This document shows positions 61,101 to 64,000 of a stretch of DNA of 64,000 nucleotides, in pieces. The stretch lies in assembly GCA_964638635.1 (NCBI GenBank), contig CAZXAQ010000008.1, forward strand, positions 1 to 64,000. Reading direction: 5' to 3'. Each line of letters starts with the position of its first letter. Position 1 is the stretch's first letter. The DNA comes from SZUA-430 sp964638635. Lineage in GTDB: Bacteria > Pseudomonadota > Alphaproteobacteria > Micropepsales > Micropepsaceae. The translations under genes and the position numbers were made by a program. The notes beneath the pieces are model-generated. The model worked only from the letters and a program-made list of their open reading frames with translations. It had not been told where the DNA came from and made no database searches.

Positions 61101-61402
61101 TCGAAATTCACGTCGAACTCGAGCGAGACGACGCCGTAGCCCTGCGACGCCGTCGAAACCATCCGCTTCAAGCCTTCGACGCTCTTCAGCTGCGTCTCGA
61201 GCGGGCGCACGATCAAGCGTTCCGCGTCCTCCGGCGAGATGCCAGGGTGGATGACGAGAATGTTGAACAGCGGGATGGGTATGTCGGGGTCGGCTTCCTT
61301 CGGGATCGACAGGTAGGCGACGAAGCCCAAGATCAGCAGGGCAACGAGCGCGCTGAGCGTCAATCTCAGCCGTGCCATCGCCCAGTCGACGATATGCGTC
61401 AT
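58187..61402 (-). CDS. RND-family efflux permease (HAE2/NolG-like)
   Basis: A 1071-residue inner-membrane proton antiporter with the RND plan of 12 helices and two large periplasmic loops. It has IPKEADPDIPIPLFNILV near 33-50, the TM4 proton-relay motif VGLLVDNAIIVVEFADRKL near 392-410, and the family-typical GFSIPASFLIGLL and MVNHNIVLIDT runs. Sequence is nearer the short-adaptor hydrophobe/organic-solute group than the heavy-metal CusA group, as no paired Met export site is evident, yet its place beside copA and DUF411 leaves metal efflux possible. It overlaps the adaptor gene by 4 bp. No outer-membrane factor is in the window. Confidence 0.9.
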   Translation of the reverse strand: MTHIVDWAMARLRLTLSALVALLILGFVAYLSIPKEADPDIPIPLFNILVIHPGISPEDAERLIVRPLETQLKSVEGLKRMVSTASQGYGVVSLEFDVNFDKDTVRQKVREKVDIARPELPQDAEEPQIQEINIADDPVISVVLSGTVPERTLLRTAKRLEREIESIQGVLGADLSGQREEVLEIVVDQARLQTFGVSSGDLFRVVSANNQLIPAGNVDTGRGRFAVKVPGLVERPEDVLNLPVKVSGDSVITLQDIADVRRTFLDRSTYLRFNGNPAIAVEVKKRVGENIVDTIARVKEVVAKARTQIPDGIKIDYSFDSSNWIGSQLTHLTNAVLLAVALVLVVVVAALGLRSGLIVGFSIPASFLIGLLCLWFGGYTINMMIMMGMVITVGLLVDNAIIVVEFADRKLTEGFSKREAFTMAARRMFWPVVSSTATTLAAFAPMLFWPDVTGKFMSYLPLTMIFIMTASMVVALIFLPAIGILFGKPEKAHATTAEAIHLSESGDVFAIKGWVGTYARLVAGAVRHPLKVLCAVAVTLVAIFAGLATFGKGVEFFVETDAFQATLYVRARGNLSADEKRDLVMEAERRVLGAPGLHAVYAVSGSSGGGGPFGGSTPVDTIGRLSMELKPYAERGPSKPIWEEVKRRIGTIPGVYLELSEAQGGPPTGKAIQVEVGSENYELLDRVTDRIRKHLDGIPGLRDIEDSRALPGIEWALTIDREQAGRFSADVTTIGAAVQLITNGIKVGEYRPDDAEDEIDIRVRYPLEDRGIGALDEIYVNTRQGSVPITNFVQRKPQQQVNRLQRVDSLRVWTIRANVQTEKNYNIAERISEIRKWITAEGLDRQVRIKFRGADEQQNKSAQFLLIAFAIALLAIGGILIIQFNNFWHAFVILSAVIFSIFGALLGTLIEGQLFSVIMSGTGIVALIGVMVNHNIVLIDTFHHLLAQGFKPMDAIVRTGVQRMRPVLLTTWTAIFGLLPLMYKIDVDFVTREVHYGGPSAEWWVPLATAIVYGLAFSTLLTLFVTPAMLAIEQRYWADGKFWPRFKYAMWWLYNLVTRGKWIKRTPEAAE

Positions 61403-62562
61403 GATTGGGTCGCCTTGTCTTCAGGCGTCGTGTCCACTTCCTGGCCGTTGGTCACGAACTCCTGGCCGACGGTGATGATCGTGACCGTCTTGGGCAGTCC
61501 GGTGACCCAGACGCCCTCCGTGCCGTCGGCGACGATGGCGACCGGGAGGAACTTGACCTTCTTCGAAGCGTCGACAATGCGCACGCCGACCGTGCCCTTG
61601 TCGTCCAACGACAAGATCGCTGGCGAAATGCGATGCGCCTCGACGGTTGCCGATTGCACGTGAATTTCGGCGGTGACGCCGTCGCGCAGATCGCCTTTGG
61701 TGTTCGGTACCTCAAGCTCAAGCCGGAACGTGCGCGTCGCTTCGTCCGCGCTCTTGGCGATGAAGCGCACCTTGCCCTCGACGCGTTCGCCGGTCGTGAG
61801 TTTTGCCCAGCCGCTGTCGCCGATTTTGACTTCCTGCACGTCCTTTTCGGAAACCTGACCCACGATCAGGAACGGGTCTTGATCGATCACCATCGCGCAC
61901 GCTTGGCCGGGCGCCAGATAGTCGCCGACGTTGACCATGCGATCATCGACCACGCCGTCGAACGGGGCTTTGATCTTCGTGTTCTCGAGTTCCTTCTCCA
62001 TGCGCTCGACCTGGGCCTTGGCGGCCTGGAAGCGAGCAAGGTCGCCCGCAACGGAGGTGTCGGAGCGGAAGCCTTTTTCCTGCAGCTTCTTCGACGCTTC
62101 GAACTGCAAGGCATATTGCTTTTGGTTCGCGCGTGCTTCGTTCAGCATCGCCACTCGTGCGTCAACGCTTAGCTCGCAGATCGTCTCGCCGGTTTTGACG
62201 AACGCGCCCTTGTCGGCGCGGATCGCGGCCACCTTGCCGGCCGTCTCCGCGCGCACCTGCACCTTACGCAGCGCTTCGGTCTTGCCGCGCACCGTCAGTT
62301 CGCGCGGGCGGGTTTCGGCGGTGATCGTCTTTACGCGCACCGAGGGTTTCTGCTGCGCCGCGGGCTTCGCCTTGTCGTCCTTTGCCGCCGCCTTCGGATC
62401 GGTCGCCGCCGACGCCGCGATGTCGACCTTCGAGGGCTTGTCGTCGCGGTTCAACGCGCCGGAAGCGACCCAAACGGCGAGCAGGACGAAGATCGACGCC
62501 GCCACGATGTACGAGCGGCGGATCGGTGTTCCGGTGACATTGTTGTCTTGGTTTTGATTCAT
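61399..62562 (-). CDS. RND periplasmic adaptor (membrane fusion protein)
   Basis: A 387-residue adaptor. An N-terminal membrane anchor (18-36) and acidic/lysine-rich linker lead to the lipoyl, hairpin, beta-barrel and membrane-proximal domains: GKTEALRKVQVRAETAGKV near 100-118, a coiled hairpin (about 130-185), and KAPFDGVVDDRMVNVGDYL near 190-208. It links the RND permease to an outer-membrane channel. ATG 62562 has GAGAG about 6 nt upstream; an in-frame ATG at 62595 would add 11 residues ahead of the anchor. First gene of the operon with the permease and the DUF411 protein. Confidence 0.9.
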   Translation of the reverse strand: MNQNQDNNVTGTPIRRSYIVAASIFVLLAVWVASGALNRDDKPSKVDIAASAATDPKAAAKDDKAKPAAQQKPSVRVKTITAETRPRELTVRGKTEALRKVQVRAETAGKVAAIRADKGAFVKTGETICELSVDARVAMLNEARANQKQYALQFEASKKLQEKGFRSDTSVAGDLARFQAAKAQVERMEKELENTKIKAPFDGVVDDRMVNVGDYLAPGQACAMVIDQDPFLIVGQVSEKDVQEVKIGDSGWAKLTTGERVEGKVRFIAKSADEATRTFRLELEVPNTKGDLRDGVTAEIHVQSATVEAHRISPAILSLDDKGTVGVRIVDASKKVKFLPVAIVADGTEGVWVTGLPKTVTIITVGQEFVTNGQEVDTTPEDKATQS

Positions 62563-62729
62563 TGGACTCTCGAAGGCCCCCAAACTCAGGGCCATTATTC
62601 ATGTAATCCGTTGCAGAAACGTCGCGAACGCCCGCTTTCTTTAGCGGATGTTCCTGTTTTGGTCGGCGGAATCGTCAGCCTGCGACGCCCAGCCACAAGC
62701 CGTTTCCCGGCTGCCTTAGCGGAAATAGG

Positions 62730-62754
62730 CGCTATTGGGCAATTTACAATAGCG
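62730..62754 (+). promoter_or_regulatory. Inverted repeat over a -10 element
   Basis: CGCTATTG (62730-62737) and CAATAGCG (62747-62754) are a perfect 8-bp inverted repeat with a 9-bp spacer. TACAAT at 62745-62750 could be a -10; no good -35 is visible, so an activator or a repressor may act here on the FecR gene. Confidence 0.45.
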
Positions 62755-62804
62755 TGAACACCGTGCGCATCCAGCCGATCGAAGTACTCCCAAAGGAGAG
62801 CCGC

Positions 62805-62849
62805 ATGATTAATGCACGAGGGACAGTGAAGGGCTCAACTGGTGAATGA
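62805..62849 (+). CDS. Possible 14-residue leader peptide
   Basis: ATG at 62805 preceded by AAAGGAGAG 4 nt upstream, encoding MINARGTVKGSTGE and stopping at 62849. A GTG at 62842 overlaps its end and opens another 12-codon frame. The ribosome site is the best in this region, but nothing else supports translation. It might regulate the FecR gene or be chance. Confidence 0.25.
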   Translation: MINARGTVKGSTGE

Positions 62850-62996
62850 AAGTGCAATGGAGGCTAAGAATATCCGCTGAATCCCTTGGCAAAGTGCAAA
62901 AACTGCCGATACGGTCAGGTCCGTTTTTGCGATCCGGCGAATCGTGCGTTGATGTGCGTTCGGGGGGTCGATCTTCTCAACCCCGGGGGAGACTTC

Positions 62997-63599
62997 ATGA
63001 AGAACTATGCTCCAGCCGCACTGGCGGCGTTGGCGATGTTCGCTGTTGGCGACGTTCGCGCGGAGTCGGTCGGTAACGCGTCGGCGATCATTCCGTCGGC
63101 ATCGCAAGCGACGCAAGGCACGCGCAGCGACCTTCGCATCAAGGACAACATCATTCGCAATGCGGAACTCGCGACCGCCGATCGCGGCGCGCTTGAGGTC
63201 ACGTTCAACGACGGCTCGAAACTCACGATGGGCCAGAACTCGCGTCTGACGGTCGATGAGTATGTGTACGGCCAAGGCAGCGCGAGCAAACAGACCGTGC
63301 GGTACACGAAGGGGCTGTTCCGTTTTCTGTCGGGCTCCATCCCAAAGGAAAACGTGAAGATCGATACGCCGACGGTCACCATCGGCATTCGCGGCACGAT
63401 CTTCCGCACCTATCTCGATGGTCAAGGCGGCGGCGCAACGTCGGTCGAGTACGGGCCGAATGGCGAAGAGTACGAGGTTGTTCTGACCTCGAAGGGCACG
63501 GGGAAAACGATCGTGCTGAAGTCGGGTCAGAAGGTCGCCTTCGACAATCAGGGTGTGTTCGAAGGTATCGTCGACGGTCAGATTGAGGGTTGCCAGTAG
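62997..63599 (+). CDS. Exported FecR-domain protein
   Basis: A 200-residue protein with a signal peptide (1-22, ending VRA) and one FecR domain (about 45-140): RIKDNIIRNAELATADRGALEVTFNDGSKLTMGQNS and the GTIFRTYL/VTIGIRG run are family-typical, shown here as short separate pieces of that domain. It lacks the N-terminal anti-sigma and membrane segment of true FecR, so iron-citrate signalling is unlikely; secreted single-domain forms often sit next to large surface proteins. GGGGGAGA lies about 6 nt before ATG 62997. The next gene, 52 bp on, starts a large exported protein. Confidence 0.8.
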   Translation: MKNYAPAALAALAMFAVGDVRAESVGNASAIIPSASQATQGTRSDLRIKDNIIRNAELATADRGALEVTFNDGSKLTMGQNSRLTVDEYVYGQGSASKQTVRYTKGLFRFLSGSIPKENVKIDTPTVTIGIRGTIFRTYLDGQGGGATSVEYGPNGEEYEVVLTSKGTGKTIVLKSGQKVAFDNQGVFEGIVDGQIEGCQ

Positions 63600-63651
63600 C
63601 GCGCCTACGCATAAGTGAAACCGAGAGCTGGGAACTCGAAGGGGATTTAGG

Positions 63652-64000
63652 ATGAATAGCCAAACGCGCAGCAAAAGCCGCCTCCTCGCGCGCGCTTCAA
63701 CGATTGCCATTCTCGCCGCGGCGGGCCAGTTCGGTGTGGTCGCGCAAGCGCAAGCCGCGTGCTTGAACATCACGGCGCCGACGACGACGATCAACAGCGC
63801 CCAAGAGTGTGCTCAAGTCGTAAGCAATACGGTCACCAGCGTGACGAACAACGCGATCGTTGGTCCGCCGCCGGGCGGTGGTCCTGGGTTCTTCATTGGT
63901 GGCGAAGGCTCGATCACGGGCGAGCTTCTGAACAATAACACGATTTCGGGCGGTACCGTTCTCGATGGTGCGTTGACAATCGGCGACGGCGCTGACGTTG
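63652..64000 (+). CDS. Start of a large exported surface protein (autotransporter-like, 3' end outside window)
   Basis: 116 codons are visible from ATG 63652. An extended signal peptide (about 1-35, MNSQTRSKSRLLARASTIAI, then AAAGQFGVVAQAQA) is followed by a Thr/Asn/Gly-rich chain: CLNITAPTTTINSAQECAQ, GPPPGGGPGFFIGGEGSI, and NNNTISGGTVLDGALTIGDGADV. Low-complexity Asn/Gly/Thr beta-helix sequence like this is usual for autotransporter passengers. GAAGGGGA precedes the start. With the FecR-domain gene it probably forms a two-gene unit. The rest of the gene is needed to confirm a barrel. Confidence 0.65.
   Translation, partial: MNSQTRSKSRLLARASTIAILAAAGQFGVVAQAQAACLNITAPTTTINSAQECAQVVSNTVTSVTNNAIVGPPPGGGPGFFIGGEGSITGELLNNNTISGGTVLDGALTIGDGADV

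Larger units (their letters stand above)
62563..62996. other. 434-bp divergent regulatory region
   Basis: Interval between the RND operon (minus) and the FecR gene (plus). It contains an inverted repeat overlapping a -10 (62730-62754) and a 14-codon ORF with a strong ribosome site (62805-62849). The rest shows no gene I can support. Confidence 0.6.

Noticed and set aside
62886..62996. Upstream extension of the FecR protein with four cysteines (CKNC, then two more), like a zinc ribbon
   Set aside because: It would bury the signal peptide starting at 62997, which has a strong ribosome site. Most likely chance, though the cysteine spacing caught my eye.

Overview
The window reads as chromosome of a GC-rich alphaproteobacterium. 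No gene here names the genus. The evidence is indirect: class II DAHP synthase, an Atm1-type ABC exporter, cimA, AtuA-family and CoA-transferase catabolic genes, and dispersed long palindromes of the kind common in Hyphomicrobiales and relatives. There is no insertion sequence, prophage, CRISPR array or rRNA operon. One tRNA gene (Val, CAC) is present.

Layout. 1-9868: an SDR dehydrogenase cut by the left edge, a SRPBCC protein, a CNT nucleoside transporter, a four-helix-bundle gene inside inverted repeats, a GPH-type sugar symporter, a luciferase-like flavin oxidoreductase, a CoA-transferase and a membrane-anchored serine hydrolase, with two long dispersed palindromes between them. 10006-13890: an acyl-CoA dehydrogenase behind a regulatory region full of TGTAAC motifs, a FitA/VapC-like toxin-antitoxin pair, and an AtuA-family protein. 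14025-17689: a secreted seven-bladed PLL-type propeller lectin ending in a terminator, a UDG-family glycosylase, a lipoprotein lysophospholipase and a nitronate monooxygenase. 17699-21751: a NarL-type response regulator and its membrane histidine kinase, next to an RTX-like calcium-binding protein; a 15-bp near-palindrome is shared by both promoters. 21909-30984: TerC, tRNA-Val, gph, glmU-glmS (UDP-GlcNAc synthesis), a hemolysin III/TrhA protein, rpiA, DAHP synthase and an unknown protein. 31131-34391: two tandem autotransporters with different passengers on closely similar barrels. 34446-36527: two zinc-free MDR reductases. 36727-48094: a Gfo/Idh oxidoreductase plus DegT aminotransferase pair (GnnA/GnnB-like, a 2,3-diamino-sugar lipid A route), nadE, gltX, cysS, cimA, a sphingosine-phosphate-lyase-like enzyme, rarD and a LOG-family protein. 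48288-51011: two c-type cytochromes and a LysM protein. 51067-62562: a metal-homeostasis block holding an Atm1-type exporter, a Fur-boxed cupredoxin plus FTR1 iron permease operon, a divergent csoR/copA pair around a copper operator, a DUF411 protein and an RND efflux pair. 62997-64000: a FecR-domain protein and the start of a large exported protein.

The most unusual items are: the FTR1 permease whose reading frame continues through a signal-peptide-like segment into a ~228-residue beta-rich domain that looks like an outer-membrane protein; the propeller lectin with a cysteine pair in each of its seven blades; the four-helix-bundle gene flanked by perfect 19-bp inverted repeats; the cysS gene whose last ~490 bp change codon use; and the motif linking the response regulator to the RTX-like gene. 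I found no complete new defence or conflict system.
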